This document shows, in pieces, positions 1-14,600 of a stretch of DNA of 64,000 nucleotides. The notes beneath the pieces are model-generated. The model made no database searches and was not told the origin of the DNA. It saw nothing but the letters and a program-made list of their open reading frames with translations. Location: assembly GCA_921293015.1 (NCBI GenBank), contig OV121097.1, positions 32,179,929-32,243,928 of the forward strand, written 5' to 3'. Positions within the stretch are counted from its first letter, which is position 1. Each line of letters opens with the position of its first letter. Source of the DNA: Phorcus lineatus (lineage: Eukaryota > Mollusca > Gastropoda > Trochida > Trochidae). The position numbers and the translations under genes were made by a program.

Positions 1-1990
1 AGTTCGAGACTGGCGACAGTTCATCTTTGCGAAAGAAGATGGACAAACAGGTGATCATTATGTAATACCATCGCATTCAAGGACAATTCTTAATTTAATG
101 GTCTCTAATAACACCTATTGGATTTTCACGCCTTGGTTCTGTTGGACTGGCGGCACATGGCAAACATCCCATCATAATGACGTAACTCTTGGCATTCGAT
201 TGCTGCTTAGCTTATTGTCACAACGTCCAATCATTATGAACCAATGAACTTGTGGAATATATATTCAGCCAATAAATTAAGAGAATGAGATTTCGCTCAT
301 TCGAATCTACTGATGTTTGCAACCATTTAAAAATGTAGATCGTTTAAAACGGTCACGAAATGTTTTTAGGAATATATAGGATGATTCTTACGCTTGCGCC
401 TGGTATGTTATTATATTATTAATTGTTAAATTCAAAGAAAGAGACTTTGCCACATGGTGTGAGAGGTCATATTAGATAACAATATATGTAAAATAACCAC
501 AAACGAATCATCCAATTTCGTGCTAAGGTGTCATGAAAGTAAAGTGAAAGTGCCACTACAGTAAAAAAAAATTATTTATTTATCATTTAAATTTTTATAA
601 AATATTACATTGTCTCTCGTTCATAAAAATGCTTTTTCGAGACAATTTATAACTTAATATCGATGGTGGATCACTCACAAACCAAGTTCTAAAATTTTTT
701 GTATAAACCCACCCGGGAAAACCATGTCCAGGGATTGTCACAATCAAAACAAAGTGGAATAAGCGACTGAGAAGAAAAGTTGATATGAAGAAGCAGTAAT
801 ATATTGTATTTATGGATTCTTTCGATCATGCGATCATACACATTCATAGAAAATCAGTGAATCGAAGTACTAATAAAACTTTATATTTTATTCGCAACAT
901 AATAATTTAGTTTTCTCTGAATTCATTTGACTGAAAATTATGTTCATTATTCTTTTAACATCAGCTATCTTTCTATTTCTTCAGAAGTTTGTCAAATGTT
1001 AAGTAGAGATTTGTACCCTTTGCGAATTCTATAACATTTATCTCAAATTATTACTGGATACGAAATGTCCTTTTATCATTAGAGCATGTTAATTTGTTAC
1101 ATTTGTTAGTGATGCTAAAATTATAAATTGATGCTGTAAATAACGTTAAAACATGTTAAGACAAATATCATCTTATAAACCACACCTTAAAAATCCATAA
1201 CAAATGCAAGAAAAACTGTAACTGGGTTGATTTTAGCTATCACTTTGCTAAATTAGGGAGATTGGTTACATTGGGTAACAATATTCTGTACATGTGTTAT
1301 AGTTTAAAATTTAATCACTACTTTCCAATATTATATTGACGTCCTAGTTGTCAAGATGAATGGATTTCAACTAAAACTTCATTATTCCATAATTGGTAGA
1401 GGTGAAAAACATTATTTTGATCATTTATCTCATCTTTTACCCCGAACATCTTAGAAATGTTGTTAATAATAACAATAGTGATAATAATAAAAGTAATAAA
1501 TGATTTATATAAAACAAGAAGATTGAAATGAAAAGGATAGTAGACAGATCAGTAAAGGAAAGAATAAGTAAAGAGATAGATTAAAAGAAAGTTATAGTGA
1601 GAAACAGTCAGCAGAATTTTGAATGACCCATAGTTTCGTCAGGGAACATTCAAGATCCCACTGACGCAATGTCAAGAAGACACACAAACCTCTTGAAAAC
1701 GATAAGGTAATTGATCAGATGATAACATATGCTGTTAACCATTGTTATAGTTTTTAGGTCAGCATGATTCCATTTAACCATTGCATAACTCTGATTTCAC
1801 CCATACACCACGTTACGTACATTGTATTATCATAGGAAAGAGCGGCCTGCAGCATTTGTTGTTCATCGTGCAAATTACAAAAAGAGTTGCCCGATTCAAA
1901 TTGTTCCTATTTTTTAATTAGTTCGTAAGAGCACAGGGTCAGGTCAATTGTAATTGCACCGAAGCAATACTGGATTTGAATGATTTATCA
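1..1990. other. AT-rich non-coding stretch
   Basis: No exon, repeat family or mobile element was recognised here; frames are short and closed on both strands. Confidence 0.6.
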
Positions 1991-2722
1991 AGAGTCCTGA
2001 CAATCGCATTGTAATGTGATCATTATCTTTTTCTTTTTACTTTATGTGTGGCAACTCTGGTTTATTTATATGCCATTGTTCAGTCACTCTTATCGACTTT
2101 ATGTAAAGGGAATTATAGTTGATTAATCAATTCCATTTGATGTAAAGGACATGCTAGAAGATTATCCAGTTCTAATAATCAACTGTTTCGGATGTACTGT
2201 TGTAAAGTCAGTTCCAATTATCGAATGCTATTCAACTGTATTATTTACTTTCCATTTCGGTGATTACGATCATTATTGAAGTCAAATAATCAAATGATCA
2301 AGTACTGTAAATAACCATTTTGATCATAACTTAATCATTTACCATTTTAATCAAACCTGCTGTCCAATTGTTCATGAATTCAAAACATACCTTTCGTGAA
2401 GTGAATTAGATTTTTCAAAATAGGGCCCATCGTGGAACTACAGAATAACATATGTCGTGAAGTAATTATTTGGAGATTGAATCACCTTGTGCAAGATGGA
2501 GTTTCATAATGGAATGTCAATACGAATATTGACTTGATTTATAACCAATTTTCGGGTTTGTTTACTTATGTTCAAAGTTGTTGTTAAGAATGATAAACTT
2601 TGCTGCCACATCTCCTCGCAGCACAGCATATTACCCACATCTCCCGTTTGGGTAAGATCATATTATCACATTCCGCTCTACCGAAATCATCACAACTCAG
2701 CAAGGACAGTTAGTTTGTTGAG

Positions 2723-3052
2723 CACAGTGGTGTAGTGGCAAGCGTGCTGGCCTCTCACGCCGACGACTCGGGTTCGAATCCCAGGGGAGACACCAAAGAT
2801 TTGTGACCTGGGCCAAAAACTGTGTTGTATCCTTAGCTAAGGCTCTTCATCCACATTGCACTCAATCTACCCAACTGTTAAAATGGGTACCTGAATATAG
2901 GGATGTACTGACCTATACTGTCGGGCTTAGCGCTAGGATGCTGCTTTGAAAGTACACTTCCCTCAGGGTAATGATGTAGGTAGCGCTTTGAGCATGTCCT
3001 TGAACGTGGAAAAGGCGCCATATAAATATCCACACATTATTAGTCAGCTACG
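2723..3052 (+). mobile_element. tRNA-derived SINE of a different family
   Basis: tRNA-like head with A box TGGTGTAGTGG (2728-2738) and B box GGTTCGAATCC (2771-2781). It has an unrelated body and a tail region reading GCGCCATATAAATATCC then CACATTATTA, like the 3' end of L2/CR1-type LINEs (compare 55440-55500). No clear target duplication was found. It interrupts the segmental copy A; the matching place in copy C (near 21.55 kb) lacks it. Confidence 0.85.
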
Positions 3053-3639
3053 ACGCCATAGACCGCTTTAAGAATGTCCCAAGAAAAGACACCATTAAGA
3101 ACCCAATCTCAGACACCCTTTTCAGCTTCATTCAAAACTCGAGCATGAACTCCACATATTCTATCGTGTCCCATCTTCGCAGAAGTATCAGCAGACGGAG
3201 CTACTCCCAAACATTTTCCTCCTGTTTACCAACAATATCAAGGTCGCAGCAGAGTCACCCCTGACATTTCCTATCACCCCAAAATGCTTTACTAACACTT
3301 TTGCAGCCCTCAGACCAGACAATCGCTTTGCTCACCTGAATTCCAAACATCCCGGTATGCTGTTAATACGGTGGCATATCAGAGATGGAAGAAGAATCTA
3401 AAAATATACCTCTGTTTCTCGACGTCAATTTTTTAAGGAAGAAAATATCTTTCCTACCATTGTCTTTATGAATCTCATCAAGACTACTGTTACTGTTATG
3501 ACAGAACTGTTACACACACACACACATACACTAGCTGTTGGTCTTAAGCCCTTACCTTCAAATTGATTAGTTAAATATGCCTGGTTTAAATTTGTTGACG
3601 AATATCAAAATGTCAAATTTTGCAAAATTTACATATGTC

Positions 3640-4060
3640 AAAACTATTTGTAAAGACCTATAGAGGTGATTTGGTGCAAACTCCAGTGATCTCTCGATGA
3701 AAGTCAGGTCAAATCAATAAAAAATATGATCAAACCGTTATCAAAGGTAGCAAATTCATATTTTTAAGTTTGTAAAAAATAGATTATGAAAAGCGTTTTT
3801 AGTCAAATGACTTCATAGAAGCCAAATGAAAGGATAGCCAAGATTACACAATTCAGATTATCATTTGAGAAATTAACTTCCAGTTGCTTAATTTTGTCCT
3901 GTTCAGTGATGCGGTTTGATTGAACACATCAAAGGCAGAAAAAGCACTTTTTTATGTTCTCACATCTTTTTCATTAGTGATGATCATTCAGCTGTCAAGA
4001 ATCATTATCAATTAAATTTAACAAAATTCTAATTTGACATCTAGCAAATACATTGACAAT
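3640..4060. repeat. Segmental block m1, copy A
   Basis: Contains CTTCCAGTTGCTTAATTTTG and ACACATCAAAGGCAGA. Matching copies are at 10400-10815 and 21715-22165, with similar flanks over about 450 bases. One-base indels between copies argue against coding use. Confidence 0.85.
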
Positions 4061-7000
4061 GTTCATTGTTTTTATAGTATATAACAGTAATTCTACCTCA
4101 ACTATGAATTCAACTCCTTCTTTAGTGTCTGAACAGTAAAAGACTTTGGTTGAATTTTCCTATTCACTACTGATGTGATACTAAAGCCAAGAGAGATGCA
4201 TGTTGCCAAGAAGCAAAGTGGGGTGTGATATCTTTGAAACGGGAACAGTTCTTGAATAGCCTATAGTGATTAAAGTTGCATCCCATAGTTTGCTATTGAC
4301 ATTCTGTTATATAAAATAGTTAGCATATTCCTGTCTGAATTAAAAAATGAAATACTATGTATGACTTTATGATGTTTTTCGTATTAATGAAATTACTTTA
4401 TTACATTATTTTTATATTTATTATACATTATTTATATGAAGAATTATAAGAAGTTCAATGATTTATTATTTTTGCTGTCATTTGACACCATAAAGCGTTT
4501 GTTCATGACGTCACTGTAGTGGGCCATCAAAAGAGAAGATGGTTATATTTTGGACGTTTCCATCTATTCAAATGTAATACAATCTGAGTGTTGCAGTCAC
4601 AAGTGTGTCACTTATTAAAAATTTGCACACTTGTTTATGACCTCTTCTCTCGCTTGCGTAATACGAAAAAGGTTTAATTGTGTTTCCTTCACTTGAAAAA
4701 AGCTGAAGGATAAAATATAATTATTTTGAATGTTTCAATTATCAAGGTTCATAACGGTGGACAGATGTTGCAGTATATAACTGTTGTGTATTAAACATTG
4801 ACCAAACAAAGCACATAAAACATCTATTGACCACTTATCATATAATTGTATTCTGTAAAATTTGTAATCAATGATGCAAATATTTCATAAATGCTGTGTT
4901 TTATAGGGGAATAAGAAGTCAGACGCTAATCACTAACTATTATCTTCAACCAATGCGACAAGAATGAATTGCACAAGAGGTAAAATCACAACTCCTCACA
5001 CTCTTTTAATTAATGAAAAAAATATAAACATTTCTACAGAATATCAAAATGTGTACGACATGACAGGCGCATATGGTTGTCATGACCATCGTGTATCGAT
5101 AGTGCATAGTACAGTCTTGTTGTACCAGATGGGAAAAGAAGAGTTTCTTTACATTCCTTCTGCCTATTTTCAAAATAATTTGACAAAGATATAAAAATGT
5201 TTGTTCTATTTTTCTTGAGGTTTTACAAAAGTTATGACTTCTCGTCTCGTAAATAGTCTATCTTTGTAATAGCTTTGTGGCAAATGGTTTTGATAGGATA
5301 TTGTTGAATTTTAATTGCCTAGTTTATTCATTGTTTAACTGCTGTGAGTCTGCTGGGCATTTTGAGCCAACAATGAATCAAGATTTACCACAAGTTACCA
5401 TTTTCCCTCCACAGAGGTAGCTTAAATTCTCTGCTCCCACCCTACACTTCAGTAATCTTTCGAGTACTTTCTAAGGTAGAATGGAGACGCCTGATTAGAT
5501 GCAAAAATGTTGGTTGTTACGTCAACTTCGTGACTTTGAAATTATTTCCAAGCCTCTATAAGTTGTTTATTCTCGTTAAAACTAGAATTTGTTAGATCAT
5601 GGACTGTGCACATTTGTCTTTTTGACGTTACTTATTGTTGAAAAACTTTATCATTTTATTGTATTCAATAATGGTATTCAAATTTGTGTTGCAATGTATT
5701 GCTGCTAGAAGAAACTGGAACCTAACAAAAAGATCCTTTTTAACAGAGGTTAGCGTAGGAAGACACAGAGTATTATATTGGTTTTCAGTGTGATATCACT
5801 TATATCACTCTTATCGAATGGTGTAGCCATGACTGAAAATATAGGCTTTTCAACATCACGAAATGAGAGATAAGTGTTAGTGCTCTGAAAACTGAACATC
5901 TTATGTTTATTATATGCTTCTGTTAACGAAAATGTGGTAATTCAATTTCAAACTGCTTCACTTGTAGTTTCTTGCGTACTCACTTCATTGCTATAACGTC
6001 GCGTTCAGTGTAGAAGTGAGGTCATATTATTGTACACATGACGTCATACCCTTTGTGATATGTTCACAGTTATGAAAAAGTTATATCAAACAGTTTTCGA
6101 TGAGACAACTCCTCTCAATATGAGAAAGGTAAGTCTCACATCGCTCAGTATATCATACATGACAAGATCTACACGTGCGGAGTGAATGACTAGTAACAAA
6201 CTTCAAATGAAACTGCCTCGTACATTAAAGAGCCATTGAAGCGACTGGATGTTTACTGTAATGTAAGATTCAAATTACATAAATTAAGTATAAAACGAGC
6301 GAAATCATTCACGAGTATTTCACTTGTTTAATATCGCCGTGTTAATATTAAACTGCAGTTTCTTACACGGTCGAGTAATAAAGAAAAGTAAGTCATTTGC
6401 AAATGTTTAATGATAATGTTCTAAACGGTCCATTAACAAATACAACTTTCTGAAATATAAGCTACTTTTACATGATACGTCACAACTAAATGTTTTTCAT
6501 TATGGTGGCTCTAATCAAATACGAACTATACATATAGTCTCTAAGGGTTGAACCAGTGTGAGCCCATGCATCCGATGTAATTAAATCTCCAAATCATCTG
6601 TGAGGTTATTTGAGATATCAAATGAAATAGTAACCCTTTTGATAACGCATTGTTGTCGTCTGACAAGAGTGTTCTCTTTGTATGACAAGTTCAAGAACTT
6701 TTGTAGTGAATGAAAGAGAGTTAATCCTATGCCGAATCACAACCGAATTGTCATGTGTCACTCAACAAACTTTGATATAAATAATTAAGATTGAAATGAA
6801 AGGATTTGAATGTACTATGCTATCAAAGATCATCAGATACAGCATTCAACATATTTATCTCATATTTTCAAATTTAAAAACCAAAAACGAACAGCGATTT
6901 GACATTATCTTTCATACGAATTTCAATGGAAGTCCATTTCATGAATCGAGGAGGTGAAGGCTTAATGAAACTCAACGAATTATCAGGAAGCACAAGTGAC

Positions 7001-8514
7001 TTTCAGATTCATAAAACAAACTAATTTCCATCATAACTAGCCAACATTTAATATCAGAATTCTAGCAGTACGTCTCATGCAGTTTGAAAATTTGTTGCTC
7101 TTCTCGAATTTTTAAATAATTGTTCCAATGAGGTAAAATGTGTTGTTTTGCATTAAATAGTCATCTAACATCATATATCAGTGTCTGACACACATACAAA
7201 TAGAAGAATGTTTCATTTTGTATACACAATCTGTACATGCACTCTAATTCTTTGATTCCATGACTCCGAAATGCTTTCATTTCAAGGCCATATGTCAAAA
7301 CATTGCAGCATTCTTTTTAGGAAAAAACATGTGATTAGACCTAGTGGTGTGGTGGTGCCTGTTGCTTCTTTTTTCTGGTTTAATGGAAATTATTTGACTT
7401 TGATGTATAAAGGGGGGTAGGTACCTTTTGGAATCTCTAACTTAAGTGTTATGCAGTATTATTTTATCGTAGTGGGGAGGGGTATCATTTAACTATTTCA
7501 GTTATGTGTGTGAATAACTTGCGCAGTATAAAAATCCATTTTTATTTATAATCATATTTGCTGAGGCTGAGAATAAATCAGGCCGTGCTTTGATTTTATT
7601 GGAATTGTCATTCTTTTGGTATTTTTGGATGAACATGAAAGGTTTGAAACAGTTCCCATTGTATTTTTCTTTAATGAATGACCGCTGTCAGATTAATATT
7701 TTCTTCGGGGTAAGATTTGATAATGCATATGCTGTTTAAAAATCCCTGTGTATTCATAAAATGTTCATGTCATCTTTTTAGTCAACAATCACTTCTCAGA
7801 GCTTATAAATTGATAATACGCTAAATATATACCATTCTCTTTTCTGACTGACATTATTTTTAATAAGTACAAAATTAGATTCGTAAAATAATTTATAAGT
7901 TGAATCAATTTGGCTCAATTGAACATAGTTTAGAGTACCAATACATTTTAATCCTTTTCCTTTACAAACACTCTGTAAATTTAGAAATAAACATTCATAA
8001 GTATTTCTATTGGAAACGTTATCCAAACGTGCTAATTCAATTTGACCGCAGGGAAATTTAGAAGATCAGTTCATCATTTGGTGTGACCTGGCAAACTGAT
8101 TAATCTTGTTTTTAGTTTCAACTACCTTCATGCCGCCAGTTATCATCTTTAAAACATTTTTTAAATGTTCTTATTTTCTAAAACACCATAAACATCAGAA
8201 ACTTTTCAGAATGCCTTTAGGGAGCATTTCAATGAAGATAATTGTGTTTATTTTGCCTACGAAATTGGAAGCTCGTGGCTCTTGTATCTGATATCATAAT
8301 ACCCTTTCATAATAACTATAGAAAATTAAATTTATCGACTTTAGCTTTGTTAAAATAGTAAGGAAATCACGACGCTAAAATGAAATATACTAACTCAATG
8401 TATTTACCAACTGAACAACTCATATCTCGTGTCCGCTTTCTTCCTTCTAAGAAAAGTTTTAAAAAGTGAAAACCAGCAAAAACATGAGGCGTTTCGCAAT
8501 CTAATCAGATCCAT

Positions 8515-8755
8515 GTTTAATCACAGCAAACATTCTTTTCAAAATAATGCAGCTTGACATTTTGCTTGAAGGTTTCATTCCAGAGGACCTGTAAATAGCT
8601 TTCATTAGAGCTTACAGTTCTTGTTCAAACAACTCAACAACAATCAACCTGATTCCACACATTTCATAATCGGCAGACCTTCATGGGTGATGTTGATAAA
8701 AGGATACTAGCTCATCTCTCTCAACTTTAGCAAAACTATTTTCATTTCTAAAAAA
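8515..8755. repeat. CTGTAAATAG block (m5), copy A
   Basis: Reads AATGCAGCTTGACATTTTGC, then CCTGTAAATAGCTTTCATTA and GAGCTTACAG, TTGTTCAAACAACTC. Matches lie at 18705-18920, 24795-25035 and, weaker, 47265-47440. Confidence 0.85.
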
Positions 8756-9167
8756 AAACTATTGTAAAAGTTCTATATATCCAAAATTATGCTTTGATTT
8801 GAAGGACTGATGATGACCATTTTAATGTAGACATTCTTTGTCATTAACAAAACATGTTCATTACATTCATTCCAATGAGTTTTGTTTCATGTTAGATATT
8901 TTGGTTTTACAAGTAAAAACTTTTTTCTGCAATCTTGTCCTTATTATATTTCCAATCCAAAGACTTAATAAAAGGAAAGGTGACTGCTTTAGAACATTTT
9001 CGGACAAACATTAAGCAAGGATTCCCACTTTAGCTTAGTTTGCAAAAGATCTGTAGAGCCCGCAGATAAAAGGATAATGTATTGAGCTGTCAAACAAACC
9101 GCCATCTAAAAATTGAAAGGTTGATCTCATAACAGGTGAAATCCTTGCTAACAAGTATTAAGATTTA

Positions 9168-9425
9168 AAGGGAATGCAAAAGCTACAATCTGGAAATCCG
9201 AACTTAAATCGAGAACAGTATTATCAAAGTCCAGAAAGTCATGAACTGTCGTGAGGAAATTTATTTAAAGATTAAATGACTAAGATTCAAACTTGATGTT
9301 TGGCTTATTGTATTTGCAAGCAGTTGATTATTGGAATTAAACGTTTATCTGTGATTGCTTTACAGGAATTCAATACAAGTGAAGGAAAAGGTTCTAATCA
9401 GAAGACCTAGCGTTCATTTAATTAG
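9168..9425. repeat. Segmental block m6, copy A
   Basis: Contains GATTATTGGAATTAAACGTT and GCTTTACAGGAATTCAATAC, GTGAAGGAAAAGGTTCT, nearly unchanged at 20092-20170 while flanks differ much more. Confidence 0.85.
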
Positions 9426-10399
9426 AAATTAATTAAGATGAATCAGGTAGCGTCTTAGAAAATAAGAAATATAGAAATATTATTTTCCTTGGACCGTTTT
9501 AATGTTTCAAAAAGGCTGACAATGATACACCTATACAGTTGTTTCAATGTTGTTTAAACTTCAGTTTTCAGTAAAGAAACAAAAGCGAAGAAACATTTTG
9601 CATAACTGCAGGTGTGCATATTGACATTTGACTTTTAAAACTGGTAATAGTTGTTACATACTAAAACATGACGTCTGTGTATAAGAAACGCTGGCCATTA
9701 TTTGAATATGATAAACAAAAGAAGAAATCTTACACTCACAAGAGTGTCCTATGACTTCTGGTGAAATATTTCAAGTATATGTCTAATTTGTTTTTCTATT
9801 AATGCAAACAAATCACACACATTGCTTCTTGTTGTTGAAATAATCTTTAAAAATATAAAGATACGTCTTTATTACGTGAAGCTTTTTAACACACAATCTA
9901 TCTTTCATAACTCAATTCCAAACCAATCTACATCCATACTTGTTAAAGAAATTTAAAGAGTGAATCATGATTGGCGGATATCTTTTCATTCATAGTCCAT
10001 AATTAAATAAGAAGCTTAAATTAAACTATATTCTGAAAAATCCTCCTATATCAATATTATTTCAGACATGATAAAAAATATACAATGCAGGAAAAGAATG
10101 TAATCTGACTTATTTAGCCTTAATGTTTCTATTTCAATGGAAAAAAATTGGTATTTGTGGCTATGAAAATGTTCAAATGATACCAGTTAATGTTCTTATG
10201 ATATGTTAATATATTGTTAATTGCCAAAATTCAATTAAAGATTGACCTCTAAATGATGTTTGAAAACGGCTGAACTAGGAACCATTAAAAAAATAGGCTT
10301 ATTATGTGTCAATTACGTACTGTCAACACGCTGTACGCTCTTATGGTCAAATAAAAAAATCTTTATAAACCTGATATGTTTACGAATATTGAACTGTTT

Positions 10400-10815
10400 A
10401 TAAAAACACGATTCTACTGAGGTAACTTAGTGCAACAACTAGAGTGGTCTCTCATACAAACACAGGCAAACATCGATCAAAGGGTAACAAACCGTGACCA
10501 ATGGTAGCAAATTAAAAATTTCAAGTTTTTAAAAATAAATGATAATAAGCGTTTTCGGCCAAATGACTTCGTTGAGGCAAGATGAAAGCAACGCAAAGGT
10601 TACGGGATTCAGGTTATCATTCAGAAATTAACTTCCAGTTGCTTAATTTTGTCTTATTCATTGATGCGTTTTGATTTGAACACATCAAAGGCAGATAAAG
10701 CACTTTTTAAGTTCTCAGTTCGTTTTAATTAGTGATGTTCATTCAGTTGTCAAAAATCATTATGAATTAAGTTAAACAGAAATTTGGTTCAGACATCTTG
10801 CAGGTGCATTGACAA
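10400..10815. repeat. Segmental block m1, copy B
   Basis: Second copy of the block at 3640-4060; the core CTTCCAGTTGCTTAATTTTG is unchanged. Confidence 0.85.
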
Positions 10816-12432
10816 TTCCAGTGAGTCTATCGAATCTGCTTTTGAAGTGATTTAACAAGACTATTAATTATTTCGTTTCTGAGTGACTGCCTTGAACAGT
10901 AAGAGATGGTTAAACGTTCTTATATACCAGTATTCTGTTAGCAGTGCAGATGATTTAACAAGTATCCAAACATCTCAGTGAAATAACCTTGAAATACGTT
11001 TCTTAAGGTACGATGGCATCTCTGTAATTGCCATTGTGAAACTGATATGGTCCTTAATATGTCTCTAAATCGTACCAACGTTTTCGAGCATGTTCACAAA
11101 TGGACAAAGGGCCATATAGGTTTGACTCATTTCTAGTTATAAGAACTAATTGTGTTAGTTTTTTTAACGTGCCCAACATATTCCAGTCTGAATTAAAACA
11201 GCCATTATCAGCTTTTGTTAATAACATTAGTCATTACTCATTTGGGGAACAAAAGTAGTGCATCTATTATTTTCCCCTGGCAAACATTGTTCTTGCGGGA
11301 GTGTCAATGTTGCGTGTCATTGGCGACATAAAACAAGTTTTAATTATGACACTTTCGCCATCACAAGAGATGCGTATCATTTTGTTCTTAAATACAAATG
11401 ATAAAAACACTTTTACAGTCGCAAGTAATGCAAGACGTAGTTACTAAGCTTTGCTCTCGTTCAAGTAAATAGAAAACACTTCCTCAGGTAATCTATTAAA
11501 AAACTATCTATATATAATACGATTGTAGATACTGACTGTCCATTCCTATGCAAGAGCAAATGATCAACAGTAAACACTGTTTAACGATAAACATTGCTAT
11601 TTTATAAAGGAGTATTGGACACAAAGATATTTCAGATTTTATAAGCTGATTCTTTGTAGGCACATAATTTGATAAGATGCATAAAAAGGATAATATCCCA
11701 AATTGATGTACATTGTCAACCTTTAACATGTTTAACAAAACTTGTTACTGCTCATGATAACACGTTTCTGTATTCTGAATTTAAATGGATTGCATGTAAT
11801 GAGTACTGAGCATAAGTCTGATAATCATATTAAGCCAAAAACGTTAACAAAATGGATGACACAATCTATTGCAATTTGTGATATAAGTGGAAGTAAATGT
11901 TTTGCAATATAGTAAATAGTCCATCCTATTTTGAGCCCAACAATGACTCATTTTTATCACTAGTTACCATTATTTCTTCACAGTGATAGCTCAAATCTTT
12001 TCATTCCTAATTATATATAACCTCTTCTTTTAATTAAAGTATCAAGGGTGAATGGTGGAATGGAAAAGCCTGATTGGCTGCGATCCAAGTTCGTTGTCCT
12101 GTCAGTATCTCTTCAAAAGTAACCATTTGCAAAGCCTTAGTCAAATCTTCATACCAGGGGAAAACTAGAAATGGTTTATCTGTAAACTGTGCACAGGATT
12201 CTTTTTGACAGATCTTGGTTAGGAAGTGTGGCAACTTATTCATGGTAATGGCCCTCAAGCTTTTACCCGATACTTGTTTAGAAAGGCTGAGATTCGGCAG
12301 GCAGTTATAACTTAAAATGTTTTGCTGCTAGGGGAATCGTCAAAAACCTCAGAATGAAATCCATTTAAAACAAATTTAAATAGATCGATCGAACCATGAA
12401 ACAACCTGCATTTGATTTGTTTACATTCCACA

Positions 12433-12690
12433 AATTTTCCGTGAGGCTATTTGAAATATCATATGAAGTTAAAACACTCGTAGAACACTTTGTTGATGCC
12501 TCACAAAGTTGTTCCGTTTGAATGACAAGTTCAATAACTTCTGAAATGTATTAAAGACATTCTAATTTTCCGTGAGGCTATTTGAAATATCATATGAAGT
12601 AAAAACACTTTTTGAACACTCTGTTGATGCCTCACAAAATTGTTCCGTTTCAATGACAAGTTCAATAACTTCTGAAATGATATAAGAGAT
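12433..12690. repeat. Tandem duplication, 131-base period
   Basis: AATTTTCCGTGAGGCTATTT begins at 12433 and again at 12564, and the two units stay very similar through TTCAATAACTTCTGAAATG. The corresponding stretch in copy A (about 6595-6720) is single. Confidence 0.9.
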
Positions 12691-14454
12691 TTAATACCAT
12701 GCATAAGCCAGCCATTTTGTCATTTGTCACTCAGGCAAACTCAATATAAATTTTTCCAGATTGAAATTATATGATTTGACTTTTCTGAGGTATCAAAGAG
12801 CATCATTAACAGCATTCAACAGATATTTTTTTTTAGGACTGTCAAAGTTCAGAAAGATGGCATTTAAGTTCACACTTTAAACAAGATTCAATAGAAATCC
12901 ATTTAATCAAACTTAAATTAAAAGTCAAAATTCATAAGAATTAAGTCAATTGATAGGAAGCAAACATGAGTTTCCTATTTACTTAAAACTAAGTTGTGTA
13001 AACATTAGTTCCATCTTTCCCCTGCATTGATGATCCCACTGTGAAGATACCCTCCGATAGTTTTTAACTAATGTCCAACCTCCTCTAGTTTAAGGTTGCC
13101 AATTTTTTTTGTGGTAAATGCATTGAATAAGTAAAAATAGACACATTAAGTTTTACTTGAAAGCAAAACAAGAAGGTTTTCGGATGAATTTGAAGTGTTT
13201 TGATACTTAGGTAACGTAAATATGGCAGTGGATAGCAACCCCAATAGTTACAAATGACTTGGTTTTAATTTAGTTGTGGTCCTAAAAGTCTCCATTATTT
13301 TGGCATGCGGGCCCGTCAACGCCCTAACAAATGGAGACTTTTTCGGACCATATCCTACACATATCATAGGCACCAAAGCACGTCCTTTTAGGAAAATGAA
13401 GGCATCTCACAAATAGGAATGCAAATACATAATTGATTGAATGTTCAAAGTTCAGTTTCAGGGAATGTATCTTTTTGGTTAAGCCATACAAATCGATGTT
13501 TTGAAACTTTTAAATGTTTACAAGATTTTCACACTCAGATGACCTCATGTAGTGTGTGTATCATACGACTATTGATCAACAGTTATTTGAATAGGTTTGG
13601 ATTCCCATGTGTGTTCCCACGTGTAGTGGCTAAGACGTTATGGGTAGTACATAATGCGTCTTTATCACTTTGCGCTTAAAATAGTTGAAACTGATTATAT
13701 GAATTCCGATACGTAAAGTGTGATGTTGTAAGTGATCCCATGGAACGCTCCCAAGAGTGACCATGCACACGGAAAACACATGTAAATGCAGATTCCCCAG
13801 GGTTTTCCAATATGCAGATCACAAGGTTTTCCATTTAAGGTAGAAATATGTATAACAAGTCCATTTAGGACGCAATTGTATACATGGAAAATCACATTAT
13901 GCCTCAAGTATCTCGTAACACACAAAGAACATGAACACGTGCAAATTAAATTTCGGCAATACATGCTTCACCTTCAAAAGATTATATATTTTTGCATAGA
14001 TTTATACATGTTGAAATTTGAAATATCTGATAAATTTTCTTCAGTGTCTTCAATAGGATGTTTATATGTTGCTTTTGTAAAAATATACACACCAATAACG
14101 CATGGAGAAACTGTAAAAATAATCTTTGCGACACACTAAGCGAATGAATCAATGCTGAAATTCAAACACCCTCATGGTAAGACACTGTATTGCCAACTTT
14201 CAGTAATCGTTGAGGTTTCCTCCAAAATCATCTACGTGTAATAAAACACGGTCTTAAGATTAATAGGTTTAATTTAAACAGTTATCATCTCAAAGTGTAA
14301 ACCAAGTTGACCAAATGTGTTTTAGTGGTGTTAACGGTTCGCTTTAAATACCCTGTTTAAACAACAACGTTTCCTATTTGGACTCCAGATAAAATCTTAA
14401 TCACTGTTATGTTAGTGACACCTTAGGGGACAAACATTTCAAATCCAAAGAACC

Positions 14455-14600
14455 ATCATTACACTAATGCGGTTCGATTTTCTAATCGTACGTCCCCGCT
14501 TAAGTGATCTGTAAATAGCCTGAGATCGAACTACTTTAATTTAAGATTTAAAGTATCACAGGGGTGCCCTCAGCAATAAATCACATGTTAGATCTATAGA
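14455..14600. repeat. Related block (m4), copy B
   Basis: Reads CACTAATGCGGTTCGATTTT, then GATCTGTAAATAGCCTG and ACTACTTTAATTTAAGATT, TATCACAGG. Copies at 23345-23490 and 29160-29300; short relatives near 44890 and 52640. Confidence 0.85.

Larger units (their letters stand above)
2000..10260. repeat. Segmental repeat unit, copy A
   Basis: Oldest-looking of three colinear units. Blocks in order: 2000-2240, 3250-3390, 3640-4060, 4280-4350, 5340-5720, 6590-7010, 8515-8755, 9168-9425, 9490-9740 and 10190-10260. Each has a clear match in copy B and/or C in the same order and strand. No intact gene was recognised inside it; apart from the SINE at 2723-3052 it is AT-rich non-coding sequence. Confidence 0.75.

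Noticed and set aside
9310-9370. MicroRNA hairpin in block m6
   Set aside because: Only a six-base AAGCAG/CTGCTT stem forms; the inner arms do not pair.
13786-14139. 117-residue plus-strand frame
   Set aside because: Overlaps an opposite frame of similar length, shows no domain, and is not kept in the paralogous copies.
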